Counted from the first letter of the stretch, positions 48,783 through 57,571 are shown. The stretch: DNA of 64,000 nucleotides from Xanthobacter autotrophicus Py2 (GCA_000017645.1 CP000781.1:2901501-2965500), one strand, 5' to 3'. Numbers and translations are program-made. The notes: generated by a model not told the origin, from the letters alone.

Positions 48783-49835
48783 ATGGCCATCCGCAACAAG
48801 CCACACGATGCCGCTGTGTTCGGCATCGATCTGGGCAAGAACCTCTTTCACGACTGCGGCCTCGACGCCGCCGGCACACCAGTCCAGCGAGCAACCTTCC
48901 GGCGCGAGACGCTCGTGCAATTTTTCGAGCGCGCAGCTCCAACCGTCGTCGGGATGGAGGCGTGCCCCGGTTCGCAATGGCTGGCGCGTAAGCTCCAGGC
49001 GATTGGGCACACGGTTCGCATCGTGCCGGCGAAGTTCGTGAAGCCCTACATCAAGAGCAACAAGAACGATCAGATCGATGCCGAGGCTATCGCTGAGGCG
49101 GTTTCGCGTCCGACGATGCGCTTCGTCGAGGTGAAATCACCCGAGCAGGTCGACCTCCAGGCCCTCCACCGGGTCCGTGACCGTCTTGTCGCGCAACGGA
49201 CCCGCGTGATCTGCCAGATGCGGGCCTTCTGCCTCGAGTACGGGATCGCGATGCATCAGGGTGCTGGCCGGTTCAAGTCTGACTTTCCCGCCGTGCTGGC
49301 GGACGAGAGCAACGACCTGACGCCAGCGATGCGGCGTCTGCTGGCAAGCCTGTTCGAGGATGTCAGGGGGCTCGAAGCCCGCATCGCCGAGGTGACGCGT
49401 GAGATAGAGGACGTCGCGGCCACGGACGACACCGCAAGGCGCCTGATGACAATCCCGGGCATCGGCCCTCTTGCGGCCACAGGGCTTCTCGCGGCGGCCG
49501 GCAAGGGAACGCAGTTCCGCAAAGGGCGCCACATGGCCGCCTGGCTCGGGCTTGTACCTCGTGAGTACTCCACCGGCGGGAAAACGACGATGCTGGGGAT
49601 CAGCAAGCGGGGCAGCTCGTATCTGCGTCGCCTCTTCGTTCATGGTGCGAGATCATGCCTGCTTCATCTCGACCGCACCCGGGACCGCCTCGGCGGCTGG
49701 CTCGACGGGTTGCAGAAGCGAATGCACAACAACAAGGCCGTCGTGGCGCTTGCCGCCAAGATGGCCCGAGTCGCCTGGGTGGTGATCACCAAGCCGGGCA
49801 CAATCTACGAGCGGCGGGCGCCGGCCTCGGCCTGA
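48783..49835 (+). CDS. IS110-family transposase (DEDD recombinase)
   Basis: A 350-residue protein. The RuvC-like DEDD domain shows Asp16 (FGIDLGKN), Glu59 (GMEACPGS), Asp96 and Asp99 (NDQIDAEA). The C-terminal transposase_20 domain has MTIPGIGPLAATGLLA and ISKRGSSYLRRLFVHGA with the family's conserved serine. ATG 48783 is chosen; the frame is open upstream into the IS3 remnant. It appears intact. Confidence 0.92.
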   Translation: MAIRNKPHDAAVFGIDLGKNLFHDCGLDAAGTPVQRATFRRETLVQFFERAAPTVVGMEACPGSQWLARKLQAIGHTVRIVPAKFVKPYIKSNKNDQIDAEAIAEAVSRPTMRFVEVKSPEQVDLQALHRVRDRLVAQRTRVICQMRAFCLEYGIAMHQGAGRFKSDFPAVLADESNDLTPAMRRLLASLFEDVRGLEARIAEVTREIEDVAATDDTARRLMTIPGIGPLAATGLLAAAGKGTQFRKGRHMAAWLGLVPREYSTGGKTTMLGISKRGSSYLRRLFVHGARSCLLHLDRTRDRLGGWLDGLQKRMHNNKAVVALAAKMARVAWVVITKPGTIYERRAPASA

Positions 49836-50056
49836 CGACCGTCCTCGACCAATTGCGAGGTTCGGGAAATTGATGACGAGACAGTTGATCGGCGCACCGT
49901 AAGCCCTGGGCAAAAAAACGGGCCTCCAGCCCGAAGCCAGTTATTCGGGAACGGCGTGCGCATCTCATCATGGCCTGGCCGCAACAGCGGCCCACTCGCG
50001 AGAGGCCGGATACATTTATGCAAACTGTTCGACATCGGCTTAAAGGCTCTTGCAAG
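49836..50056 (+). ncRNA. Candidate bridge-RNA region of the IS110/IS1111-type element
   Basis: IS110-family elements encode a guide (bridge) RNA in their longer non-coding end; in IS1111-like members that is the end after the transposase. This approximately 220-bp stretch is that end. One clear hairpin is CGGGC-CTCCA-GCCCG at 49919-49933. I could not derive the target- and donor-binding loops by eye, so the RNA itself is an inference. Confidence 0.45.
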
Positions 50057-50074
50057 GATGGGGCGGGTCATACA

Positions 50075-50178
50075 TTTTTTGCGGCAACATCCTTCAGGAT
50101 CGCGTTGTCGAGCATCGCCTCGCCCAACAGCTTCTTCAGCTTGACGTTCTCATCTTCCAGCGCCCGAAGCTTGCGGGC
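50075..50178 (-). pseudogene. 3' fragment of an IS3-family orfA
   Basis: Residues ARKLRALEDENVKLKKLLGE followed by AMLDNAILKDVAAKN are the leucine-zipper-like C-terminus of IS3-family OrfA. The N-terminal HTH part and the IS terminal repeat are missing. The fragment is joined in frame to the cydA 5' remnant and ends at the IS110-type element. Confidence 0.8.
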
Positions 50179-50379
50179 GCCGAACACGACCGCAAAGATC
50201 TTGATCCAGTAACGATAGAGATTGGCATATACTCCCCGTCCGGTCGTCAGCCACAAGGCTTCCAGGACCATCAGATAGCTCGCCAGGCCGATCGAAAAGG
50301 CAGGGAAGATGAAATGGAACGACACCGGAAACGCGAATTGCGCGCGAGCGAGAATTACCGGATCAAGATAGCTGGTCAT
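50179..50379 (-). pseudogene. cydA: 5' remnant of cytochrome bd oxidase subunit I, fused in frame to IS3 orfA
   Basis: The first 67 residues (MTSYLDPVILARAQFAFPVS, then FHFIFPAFSIGLASYLMVL) are the N-terminus of cytochrome bd quinol oxidase subunit I, including the conserved His near position 21. Homology stops at IFAVVFG, where the sequence switches to IS3 OrfA. The downstream ~400 residues and cydB are absent, so no oxidase can be made. The start overlaps the lysR stop by 17 bp, implying an original lysR-cydA arrangement. Confidence 0.82.
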
Positions 50380-51304
50380 TTCGCCCTCTTGACGGAACTG
50401 GCACATGACGTTGCGTCAAAGATGGCTTGGGCGCGATCAAATCCAGGAAGGCGCGCTGGGCGCGCGTCATGGAGAATTCCTTGTGGCGCAAGGCAAAGAA
50501 GCGCCGTTTGGGCAAATCGAGCTTCACCTGCACGAGGCTTCCTGCCTTCAGTGCGTTGCTGACCACCAGGCCGGACACGACGGTGACGCCAGCGCCGGCC
50601 TCGACGGCGGAGCGGACGGCTTCATTGGAGGGCAGTTCGAGAGATATCGCGAGGTCTCGTGGTGCTAGTCCGAATTGTGACAAGGTGGTTTCGAAGATGG
50701 CGCGCGTGCCGGAGCCATGCTCGCGCAGAACCCAGGGGCCGACACCGAGCTCGGCCGGCTGTCGCCGGGGATCATGGGCCCACGCGTGATCCGGCGGCAC
50801 GACGAGAACCAGCTCATCCTCGGCGAATGGCGCGACCGAGACAGACGGGTCGTCGATCTCGCCCTCGACCAGCCCTAAATCAGCCAAGCCTTCATTGATC
50901 CGTCGGGCGACGCCATCGGTATTGTCGATGGTGAGAGTGATGGCCACGCCAGGAAACTGCGACCGAAAGCGTTTGATGAACGGCGGAAGCCAGTAATTCG
51001 CAATGGTCTGACTGGCTGCGATGACGAGCGAGCCGCGGGTCAGATCGGCAAGATCCGTCAGGACCTTCTCGGCAGCATGGACACGGGCGAGCACCGCCTT
51101 CGCTTCGCTGAGAAACAGTCGTCCGGCCTCGGTCAGAACGATGCGGCGTCCAACGCGATCGAAAAGCTTGGTTGCATAACGAGCCTCGAGCGCGGCGATC
51201 GCCGCGCTCGTGGCCGATTGCGTTAAGTTCAGATCGCGCGCGCCCTGCGTGACGTGCTCCCGCTCGGCGACGGCGACGAAGATCCGCAGTTGTTCGAGGG
51301 TCAT
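50363..51304 (-). CDS. LysR-family transcriptional regulator
   Basis: A 313-residue protein. The N-terminal winged helix (MTLEQLRIFVAVAEREHVTQ, then LNLTQSATSAAIAALE) is followed by a ligand-binding domain of the CbbR/CysB-like type. It lies 10 bp downstream of yeiH on the same strand. LysR-type regulators often sit beside yeiH genes. T-N11-A palindromes that fit LysR operators occur upstream of yeiH and of the 57707 operon. The inducer is unknown. Confidence 0.88.
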   Translation of the reverse strand: MTLEQLRIFVAVAEREHVTQGARDLNLTQSATSAAIAALEARYATKLFDRVGRRIVLTEAGRLFLSEAKAVLARVHAAEKVLTDLADLTRGSLVIAASQTIANYWLPPFIKRFRSQFPGVAITLTIDNTDGVARRINEGLADLGLVEGEIDDPSVSVAPFAEDELVLVVPPDHAWAHDPRRQPAELGVGPWVLREHGSGTRAIFETTLSQFGLAPRDLAISLELPSNEAVRSAVEAGAGVTVVSGLVVSNALKAGSLVQVKLDLPKRRFFALRHKEFSMTRAQRAFLDLIAPKPSLTQRHVPVPSRGRNDQLS

Positions 51305-51314
51305 CGGAAGGCTC

Positions 51315-52397
51315 TCAACTCGTCATCTTCACAAGCATCAAGCTGAAGCTCGCGATGAACAGGAAGGATGCAAGACCGAGCAGGAAGGGCCGAACGCCTT
51401 TAGCACGCAGCTTGCGAAGGTCAGTCTCCAAACCCATGGCGGCGAGCGCCATCGAGAGCAGGAAGGTCGTCACCATCACAATGATCGTCTTTGCCTCTAC
51501 GGGAACGGTCACCACGCTATTGACACCAACGAGCGCGATGAAGCCGAGAACGAACCAGGGCATCGGCGGCTTGGCGCGCACGTAGCCATGGCCATGCTGT
51601 TCTGCCCTACGCGCCGCCAATAAACCCAAGGCGATAACCACCGGCGCCAGCATCATGACGCGCGACAATTTGGCGATCGTGCCGAAATCACCGGCCTGCT
51701 TGCCGTCCTGGAATGCCGCGGCGACGACTTGCGCGATCTCGTGTATCGACGCGCCCGCCCACAGACCGTAGCCGTGTGGGTTGAGATGGAGCAGCGCCGG
51801 CAACAGCGGATAGACAAACATCGCGATCGAACCAAAAACCGTGACGCAGGCGACGGCGTAGGCAACGTCCTCGTCATGAGCCTGAGTGACCGTATTGGTG
51901 GCAATAACCGCCGACGCGCCGCAGATAGACGTGCCGGCCGCGATCAGCTGCGCGAGCTTGCGCTCCACCCCGATTAGCCGGCCAAGCCACGTCGTGAAGA
52001 CAAAGGTTGCAATCAGAGTCAGCACAATGACAGCGATGCCGGTCGAGCCGACTTCCGCCACCTGCGTTGCGGTCAACTGGAGCCCGAGCAGGATGATGGC
52101 GAGACGCAGGATCTTGCGCAGCGAGAAGGTCACTCCGCTTTTCGCGCGCACCGGCGTGCCGACGACATTGTTAAAGAAGATCCCGATCAGGATCGCCAGG
52201 ATCATCGGGCTGAAAGCGGCAACGCCTGGCACCTGCCGAAGAGCGAACGCGGCTCCGGCGACCGCGGCGGTCAAGAAAAGCCCCGGCCAGACCGAGGCTG
52301 CGCGCGGCGGCTTACCTTCGATCCTGTGAGGATGAAGGCGGCCCGGTGGCAGCAGTTCCGGTTGGTCTTCATATTGCTGTCGAGCGAGTGCGGTCAT
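51315..52397 (-). CDS. yeiH: YeiH-family membrane protein, putative sulfate/sulfite-related exporter
   Basis: A 360-residue protein with about ten hydrophobic segments and the family motifs [14 protein letters not shown] and [10 protein letters not shown]. The family is annotated as putative sulfate exporter, without firm biochemical proof. ATG 52397 has AGGGGA upstream. Its promoter region carries the shared block described at 52431-52500. Its place beside sorAB fits removal of sulfate made by sulfite oxidation. Confidence 0.85.
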   Translation of the reverse strand: MTALARQQYEDQPELLPPGRLHPHRIEGKPPRAASVWPGLFLTAAVAGAAFALRQVPGVAAFSPMILAILIGIFFNNVVGTPVRAKSGVTFSLRKILRLAIILLGLQLTATQVAEVGSTGIAVIVLTLIATFVFTTWLGRLIGVERKLAQLIAAGTSICGASAVIATNTVTQAHDEDVAYAVACVTVFGSIAMFVYPLLPALLHLNPHGYGLWAGASIHEIAQVVAAAFQDGKQAGDFGTIAKLSRVMMLAPVVIALGLLAARRAEQHGHGYVRAKPPMPWFVLGFIALVGVNSVVTVPVEAKTIIVMVTTFLLSMALAAMGLETDLRKLRAKGVRPFLLGLASFLFIASFSLMLVKMTS

Positions 52398-52430
52398 TGT
52401 GTTGTCCCCTAATGGCCCGGGAGCAATCAC

Positions 52431-52500
52431 ACGAGCGGATCAATCGATCCAACGCATTGTTTTTGTCGTTTTGTTCGCCTGTGTCGAACGATTGGCCATC
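52431..52500 (-). promoter_or_regulatory. Promoter/operator block of yeiH, copy A of a shared element
   Basis: Read toward yeiH this block shares about 45 of 56 positions with 57571-57640. It contains the palindrome GTTCG-N7-CGAAC (52473-52489), a T-N11-A LysR-type site, then AACGAC and the invariant CGTTGGATCGATTGATC. GAAC-N18-CGTT within it resembles an ECF promoter. It starts at the anti-sigma stop. Confidence 0.7.
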
Positions 52501-53299
52501 ACCCGTCTCGCCGCGGAACAGAGACCCCACCATCGAGGGTCTTATAAACCGCCTCGGCGATCGGGAACAAACGGTCGCGATCCGAAGCTGCCGAAACCGC
52601 AAATCCGTAGCCCTGGTCAAGCCAGGCGAAGGTAGAAACGTCGCCTTCTTTCCAGAACCGGAAAGCGGTCTCCCCAGTCGCCGCGGCGCGCACATAAACG
52701 GTCAGACGCGTGCCGTTGTCATCGTCATACATCAGCATCGCCGCAGCTTCGCTCGCCGCCGGGAGGACCCGGCCGCCCATCAGACGAAAGCCGAACCTTG
52801 AAAGATCCGGAACACGAAGCGGCCGCCCCAGCCGCTTTGACAACCATTGGACGAGGTGAGCTTCGTCCGACGCACGCACCTCGACGGGATGGTTCACCTC
52901 GACGACAAAGGTGCGGTAGGCGGCAACGGCGTCGCGGGTAACGGCGACCGTCGGTGGCATCTCAACGGGCGCCGTGCCCCGCGCAATCCATCCCGCCCCG
53001 CCACCCAGGGTCAGTAAGAAGGCGGCCGCGATACCGTTTCGCAGCCAAACGCCGCGTTTGTGCCGACGCGAAAGGCGGATATTAGCGACCCTCAAGCGGG
53101 ACGGGATTGGCTCGGTAAATTTGCCTGCAAGCTGACGGCGCAGCGTCTCGCGCTGATCACGGTCCTCCGCCAGCCGGGCCGCGAGTTCCGGATGATCCGC
53201 AAGGTAGGCATCGACTTCTGATCGCCGGACCTCGCTCTGGCGGTCGTCGACATAGGCCTGCAGATCGTCTTCGCCGATCGGAAGGGGCGTATTCGTCAT
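52499..53299 (-). CDS. Transmembrane anti-sigma factor (pair 1)
   Basis: A 266-residue protein. An N-terminal cytoplasmic part (DDLQAYVDDRQSEVRRSEVD) has the anti-sigma fold pattern without the zinc His-Cys motif, one membrane helix lies at about 88-107, and a periplasmic domain follows. Its start overlaps the sigma gene stop (ATGA), the usual arrangement for a partner that holds the sigma factor inactive until an external signal arrives. Confidence 0.82.
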   Translation of the reverse strand: MTNTPLPIGEDDLQAYVDDRQSEVRRSEVDAYLADHPELAARLAEDRDQRETLRRQLAGKFTEPIPSRLRVANIRLSRRHKRGVWLRNGIAAAFLLTLGGGAGWIARGTAPVEMPPTVAVTRDAVAAYRTFVVEVNHPVEVRASDEAHLVQWLSKRLGRPLRVPDLSRFGFRLMGGRVLPAASEAAAMLMYDDDNGTRLTVYVRAAATGETAFRFWKEGDVSTFAWLDQGYGFAVSAASDRDRLFPIAEAVYKTLDGGVSVPRRDG

Positions 53300-53802
53300 T
53301 TGACCCTCCGAAGCGGGGTTACGCGCGAACCGCTCAGCAATGCGCGCAGTCCTTGTCGCGCACGAGACAGGCGAGACATGACGGTGCCGACCGGCACCGA
53401 AAGCACTCTCGCCGTCTCCTCATAGGACAGGTCCTCGACCCCGATCAGCAGAAGGATCGACTTATGATCCTCGGGCAGCCTTTCGAGCGCCGATAGAACG
53501 TCGTTCATCTCCAGCTGATCGGTCTGGTTTGGTGCCACGCTCGGCATTATCGACTCGTCGAGACGAACGCGAGTGCCCCGACGCTTCTGTCGATGATAGG
53601 AATTGATGTAGAGATTTCGAAGCATCGTGAACAGCCAGGCCCGCAGGTGACCGTCGTCGCGGCGCAGATACCAGCGCGACACGGCCCGCTCAAGACAGTC
53701 CTGCACCAGGTCGTCGGCGGCGTCATGGTCACGGACGAGCGCGTAGGCGTACCTGCGCAAGGCAGGAATCTGCGGTTCGATCAGCTTGGCGATCTCGTCC
53801 AA
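53296..53802 (-). CDS. ECF RNA polymerase sigma factor (pair 1)
   Basis: A 168-residue sigma factor with region 2 (DAADDLVQDCLERAV, then LRAWLFTMLRNLYIN) and region 4 (LSYEETARVLSVPVGTVMSR). The start is TTG at 53802, preceded by GAGGAG 8 bp upstream; no in-frame ATG lies nearby. The gene follows the interrupted SnoaL-like gene by 75 bp, so that gene was probably co-transcribed. Confidence 0.88.
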   Translation of the reverse strand: MDEIAKLIEPQIPALRRYAYALVRDHDAADDLVQDCLERAVSRWYLRRDDGHLRAWLFTMLRNLYINSYHRQKRRGTRVRLDESIMPSVAPNQTDQLEMNDVLSALERLPEDHKSILLLIGVEDLSYEETARVLSVPVGTVMSRLSRARQGLRALLSGSRVTPLRRVK

Positions 53803-54276
53803 CCCTTGAGCTCCTCATCCATTCGGCGAGGACGCCGGCACGGCATACCTCGCCGAACAGATCATCGTGAATCGGGGTCAGTAGCTCGCGTTCGGATTGA
53901 CCTGCCAGATCTCGTCAGCGAGTTTCCCGTCCCTGTAAAGAAGAATATACCGCACCTTCACGGTATTCTTGCCCGTAAAGACCACATCGGCGGTCACGGT
54001 GGCTCCTTTGGGATTCGCCGCCTCACTGAGCGCCGCAATCGTGGTTTTCTGATCGCCCTGCGCTCCGGCAAACTTCGTCCAGACCTCCTTGAGCTTGTCG
54101 GGGCTCGCGTATGTCCCGTCGAGAGGTCCGCCGACCCAGTGAAGGGTGGCGGACGGCGCATAGGCGCCGACGACCGCCGCGACGTCGCCCTTGGCGATGC
54201 TGGCGATTCGGGCCTTTGAACCGCCCCTAGATTCCTGGACGCCTTCTTCCCTAAATTTTTAGGCAAGGAGGCCCCG

Positions 54277-54552
54277 ATGGGCAAAGCGAACTTCACCGAG
54301 GACTTTAAGCGCGACGCCGTCGTTCAGATCACCGAACGGGGCTATCCGGTTGCGGAGGTGGCGGCCCGGCTGGGGATCAGCAAGTACTCGCTCTACGAGT
54401 GGAGGAAACGGTACGGCAAGCCTGCTGCCGTGGCCCGCGATGACGATCAGGCCGCTGAGGTTCGCAGGCTGAAGCGCGAGTTGCAGCGCGTGACGGAGGA
54501 GCGCGACATCCTAAAAAAAGCGGCCGCGTACTTCGCCAAGGATGCAAAGTGA
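54277..54552 (+). CDS. IS3-family OrfA
   Basis: A 91-residue protein with a helix-turn-helix (RLGISKYSLYEWRKRYG) and a leucine-zipper-like C-terminus (LKRELQRVTEERDILKKAAA). An A7 run at 54513-54519 is a likely slippery site; a -1 shift there opens into orfB and would give the OrfAB transposase. Confidence 0.93.
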   Translation: MGKANFTEDFKRDAVVQITERGYPVAEVAARLGISKYSLYEWRKRYGKPAAVARDDDQAAEVRRLKRELQRVTEERDILKKAAAYFAKDAK

Positions 54553-55424
54553 AGTACGCGTTCATCGCCGAGCATCGCCTTCTGTTTTCGATCCGTGCCA
54601 TGTGTCGGTGCCTGCGTGTCCAGCCTAGCGGCTTCTACGCTTGGCTGAAGGACCCGCTGAGCAAGCGCGCGCAGGAAGACCAGCGACAGACCGAGCTGAT
54701 CCGCGCGGCATGGAGCGAGAGCGGCAAGGTCTATGGCTATCGCAAGCTTCACGACGATCTGGCGGACATGGGCGAGAGCTGCTGCCCCAACCGGGTTGCG
54801 CGGCTGACGCGGCTTGCCGGCATCCGGGCGCAGATCGGCTACAGGCGGCGCCCCGGCCAATATGGAGGCAAGCCATCCCTGGCGGTCGACAACACGCTCG
54901 ATCGCCGGTTTGACGCGGAGGCGCCTGACAAGGCCTGGGTGACCGACATCACCTACATCCGCACCCACGAAGGCTTCGCCTATCTGGCGGTCGTGATCGA
55001 CCTCTTCTCCCGCCGCGTCGTCGGCTGGTCCATGCAGGCCCGGCAGACGACCAACGTCGTGCTTCAGGCGCTGCTGGCCGCCGTCTGGCGACGCAAGCCG
55101 AAGGGCCGTGTGCTGGTGCATTCGGATCAGGGGAGCCAGTTCACCAGCATGGAGTGGGCTTCGTTCCTGAAACACCACGATCTGCAGCCCTCGATGAGCC
55201 GTCGCGGGAACTGCCATGACAACGCTGTGGCCGAGAGCTTCTTCAACCTGCTCAAGCGCGAGCGCATCCGCCGCAAGGTCTACCGCACGCGAGACGAGGC
55301 ACGCCGGGACGTGTTCGATTACATCGAGATGTTCTACAACCCCACCCGCAAACACGCACGCAACGGGATGCTGTCGCCCATCGAGTTCGAACGGCAGCAC
55401 AAAGCGACCCCCGAAGGCGTCTAG
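54549..55424 (+). CDS. IS3-family OrfB (DDE transposase domain)
   Basis: A 291-residue frame in -1 relative to orfA. The catalytic triad is Asp in WVTDITYI, Asp in HSDQGSQF and Glu in NAVAESFF. It starts at GTG 54549 overlapping the orfA stop, but is probably made mainly as an OrfAB fusion. It looks intact. Confidence 0.94.
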   Translation: MKYAFIAEHRLLFSIRAMCRCLRVQPSGFYAWLKDPLSKRAQEDQRQTELIRAAWSESGKVYGYRKLHDDLADMGESCCPNRVARLTRLAGIRAQIGYRRRPGQYGGKPSLAVDNTLDRRFDAEAPDKAWVTDITYIRTHEGFAYLAVVIDLFSRRVVGWSMQARQTTNVVLQALLAAVWRRKPKGRVLVHSDQGSQFTSMEWASFLKHHDLQPSMSRRGNCHDNAVAESFFNLLKRERIRRKVYRTRDEARRDVFDYIEMFYNPTRKHARNGMLSPIEFERQHKATPEGV

Positions 55425-55565
55425 AAAACTCGGGGCGGTTCACTTGGCCATGTCTTCAGCGGGACCGGCAAAGGCCGGGGATGCGGCGATTGCCAGGGCT
55501 GCGGCCGCAACGGCGAGAGTGGGTAGGCGCATGAAGAGTTCTCCTTGAACGGGGTTGACGCTCTA

Positions 55566-55593
55566 GAGACAGCTCCGCCGCCGGCATATTCCA
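55566..55593 (-). promoter_or_regulatory. Predicted ECF promoter of the SnoaL-like gene
   Basis: On the minus strand TGGAATAT, 14 bp, TGTCTC. The -10-like end is 34 bp before the SnoaL start. The layout matches the sites before the DUF305 gene and sorA. Confidence 0.55.
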
Positions 55594-55653
55594 TGACCGA
55601 GCAAAAAATCTCCTTCCCGCTCACGGTCTCGTGTTCACGAAGATTGCGCGCGA

Positions 55654-55681
55654 GGGAATAATCGCGTGCCGGCACTGTCTC
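55654..55681 (+). promoter_or_regulatory. Predicted ECF promoter of the DUF305 gene
   Basis: GGGAATAA, 14 bp, TGTCTC, ending 25 bp before the DUF305 start. The two divergent predicted promoters share one 170-bp intergenic region. Confidence 0.55.
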
Positions 55682-55706
55682 CCTCTCGTTCAAAGGAGAC
55701 ACTGGC

Positions 55707-56090
55707 ATGAAACCAATTCGAACATTTCTCCTCGGCCTTGTCGCGGCGAGCGCCATTGCCGGGGCTGCTGCTGCCGACTTACACCAGCATGGCGCGACCT
55801 CACATGCAGACGAAACAACCTTCAGCGCCGTAATGGATGCCGCGATGGCGAGAATGCACGACGCCATGATGGCCGTAAAACCGACGGGCAATCCGGACCG
55901 CGATTTCGCGGCGATGATGATTCCTCATCATCAGGGCGCGATCGATATGGCCGAGATCGAGCTCCGCTTCGGTACGGATGAACGGCTGCGTCGGCTGGCG
56001 CAGGGAATCATCGTCGAACAGCGTCAAGAAATTGCGGTGATGCGGAAGATCCTCAGCGAGCCGACCTCAGCATCGACCGCAAAGCCCTGA
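55707..56090 (+). CDS. Exported DUF305 protein (CopM-like)
   Basis: A 127-residue protein with a Sec signal (MKPIRTFLLGLVAASAIAG, cleavage near AAA). The DUF305 signature MMIPHHQGAIDMA carries His-His and Met residues that bind metal in related copper proteins such as CopM. It is probably a periplasmic metal-handling protein. It begins a plus-strand run with the beta-propeller gene, 44 bp downstream. Confidence 0.87.
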   Translation: MKPIRTFLLGLVAASAIAGAAAADLHQHGATSHADETTFSAVMDAAMARMHDAMMAVKPTGNPDRDFAAMMIPHHQGAIDMAEIELRFGTDERLRRLAQGIIVEQRQEIAVMRKILSEPTSASTAKP

Positions 56091-56134
56091 TCGCACCATT
56101 CCCAAAACTCAATCCTAAAACGAAGGAAACGGTC

Positions 56135-57571
56135 ATGAAGTCACTTCTCACACTTGCCATTCTGGCGTCGACCGCGATCCCGGCCTTTGCCGGTCAGGCG
56201 CCCGGATCCGCCGAAGCGCCCGACATCGCGGTCAGCAGCCGCGACCGGTTCTACACCTCCGACCAATTCTCCAACACCGTCTCGGTTGTCGATCCCTCCA
56301 CCAACGAGGTTCTCGGTGTGATCAAGCTGGGCGAGCAGACCCCGGCCAATTTGAGCCCGCTTTATCGCGGGCAACTCCTCGTCCACGGCATGGGCTTCTC
56401 CCCCGATCACAAGACCCTCGCCGTCATCTCGATCGGCTCCAATTCGGTCAGCTTTATCGATACCGAGTCGAATGCGGTCAAACACGTGACCTATGTTGGG
56501 CGCTCGCCGCACGAAGCGTTCTTCCGCCCGGACGGCAAGGAAGTCTGGGTGAGCGTTCGCGGGGAAAACTATATCTCGGTTCTCGACGGACAGAGCTTCA
56601 CCGAAACCGGCCGGATCACGGTTCCGAACGGTCCGGGCATGACGATCTTTTCTCCTGACGGACGCTATGGCTATGTCTGCTCGAGTTTCAGCCCTGAAAC
56701 GGTCGTCATCGACACGGCGACCAAGGAGATCGTCGGACGGGTCAAGCAGGAAAGTCCGTTTTGCCCGGACATCGCAGCCACGCCCGACGGGCGCCAAGTT
56801 TGGCTGACCCTGAAGGATGTCGGCAAGGTCATGGTGTTTGACGCCAAGCCTCCGTTCTCCGTGTTCAAGGTCATCGATACGGGACCGATCACCAATCATG
56901 TCAACATTGTTCGCAATCCCAAGGGCCAATTCGCCTATGTCACGATTGGCGGCCTGAACGAAATCAAGGTATTCGACACCTCGGACTACAAGCAGGTTGC
57001 GACCATCCCGGTCGGGTCGCTGCCACACGGCTTGTGGCCGTCGGGGGATGGCAGCCGCGTCTATGTTGGTCTCGAGAATGCCGACGCTGCCACAGTCATC
57101 GATACGGCGACCAACAAAGTGATCGCCACGATCCCGATAGGTCAGGCGCCGCAGGGCGTCGCCTATGTTCCCAACGCGGTCGAGAAGGGCGATGGCCGCG
57201 CCAACCTCCAGCCGCTCGCCGCAGCCAACAAGCCGACGCAACTGGTCTTGACCGGGATCAATGGAAAGGGTGTGACCCAGGTTTCGCTGTTTGACCAGGG
57301 GCTCGTTCAGGTTCTCCAGGCGGCGGCGACCGGCCTGGAGCCGAAGAAGCCCTATGTTCTGGCCCTTTCGCGTGACGCCGAGGGACAGGGCGCTCTTGAG
57401 CCGCTCGCCAATTTCATGAGCAATCCCGCCGGCGCGGCGATCGTCAATGCGGTTGGCCCGCTGCGCACGTCTGTCGAGACCGGCGATGCCTCTGCGCGGC
57501 GATATCTTGTGATTGCGGAGGGCGCGGGCGCCAAGCCGGGCGCAATTGTGCAAGTTCAGAAACTCCAATAG
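56135..57571 (+). CDS. Exported YncE-like beta-propeller protein
   Basis: A 478-residue protein with a Sec signal (MKSLLTLAILASTAIPAFAG). The mature part holds repeated blades of the YVTN/YncE type (NTVSVVDPSTNEVLGVIKLG and DAATVIDTATNKVIATIPIG). The last ~120 residues do not show blades and may be a separate cap. Such propellers often partner periplasmic redox enzymes, but the function here is unknown. Confidence 0.82.
   Translation: MKSLLTLAILASTAIPAFAGQAPGSAEAPDIAVSSRDRFYTSDQFSNTVSVVDPSTNEVLGVIKLGEQTPANLSPLYRGQLLVHGMGFSPDHKTLAVISIGSNSVSFIDTESNAVKHVTYVGRSPHEAFFRPDGKEVWVSVRGENYISVLDGQSFTETGRITVPNGPGMTIFSPDGRYGYVCSSFSPETVVIDTATKEIVGRVKQESPFCPDIAATPDGRQVWLTLKDVGKVMVFDAKPPFSVFKVIDTGPITNHVNIVRNPKGQFAYVTIGGLNEIKVFDTSDYKQVATIPVGSLPHGLWPSGDGSRVYVGLENADAATVIDTATNKVIATIPIGQAPQGVAYVPNAVEKGDGRANLQPLAAANKPTQLVLTGINGKGVTQVSLFDQGLVQVLQAAATGLEPKKPYVLALSRDAEGQGALEPLANFMSNPAGAAIVNAVGPLRTSVETGDASARRYLVIAEGAGAKPGAIVQVQKLQ

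Larger units (their letters stand above)
48713..50074 (+). mobile_element. IS110-family element (IS1111-like) inserted within an IS3-family element
   Basis: The unit holds one transposase gene, a 70-bp left non-coding end and an approximately 235-bp right non-coding end. Subterminal inverted repeats are visible: 48720-48734 and 50057-50071 pair at 12 of 15 positions. A long right end plus such repeats is the IS1111 subgroup pattern. It separates orfA and orfB of one IS3-type element. The exact ends are uncertain by a few bases. Confidence 0.75.
54217..55442 (+). mobile_element. Complete IS3-family insertion sequence, 1226 bp
   Basis: Terminal inverted repeats begin TGAACCGCCCC and match at 26 of 30 positions. 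A 3-bp target duplication CTT flanks it (54214-54216 and 55443-55445). Two overlapping frames, orfA and orfB, fill it. Intact repeats, duplication and open frames suggest a recent insertion. Confidence 0.95.
53878..55532 (-). pseudogene. Exported SnoaL/NTF2-like protein gene interrupted by an IS3-family element
   Basis: Removing the IS (54217-55442) and one CTT copy joins 55532-55443 to 54213-53878 into an intact 141-residue frame. Its start is MRLPTLAVAAAALAIAASPA with cleavage at AFA, then MAKARIASIAKGDVAAVVGA and a SnoaL-like beta core ending LADEIWQVNPNASY. The exact repair shows that the gene was functional before insertion. The C-terminal exon alone lacks a start. It has an ECF-like promoter at 55566-55593. 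Confidence 0.9.

Noticed and set aside
52473..52489. GTTCG-N7-CGAAC palindrome as a LexA box
   Set aside because: The alphaproteobacterial LexA box is a direct repeat GTTC-N7-GTTC; this is an inverted repeat and fits a LysR-type site better.
53803..53880. ECF promoter directly before sigma pair 1
   Set aside because: Only a loose resemblance (GTATG and GTGCCGGC); not enough to call.
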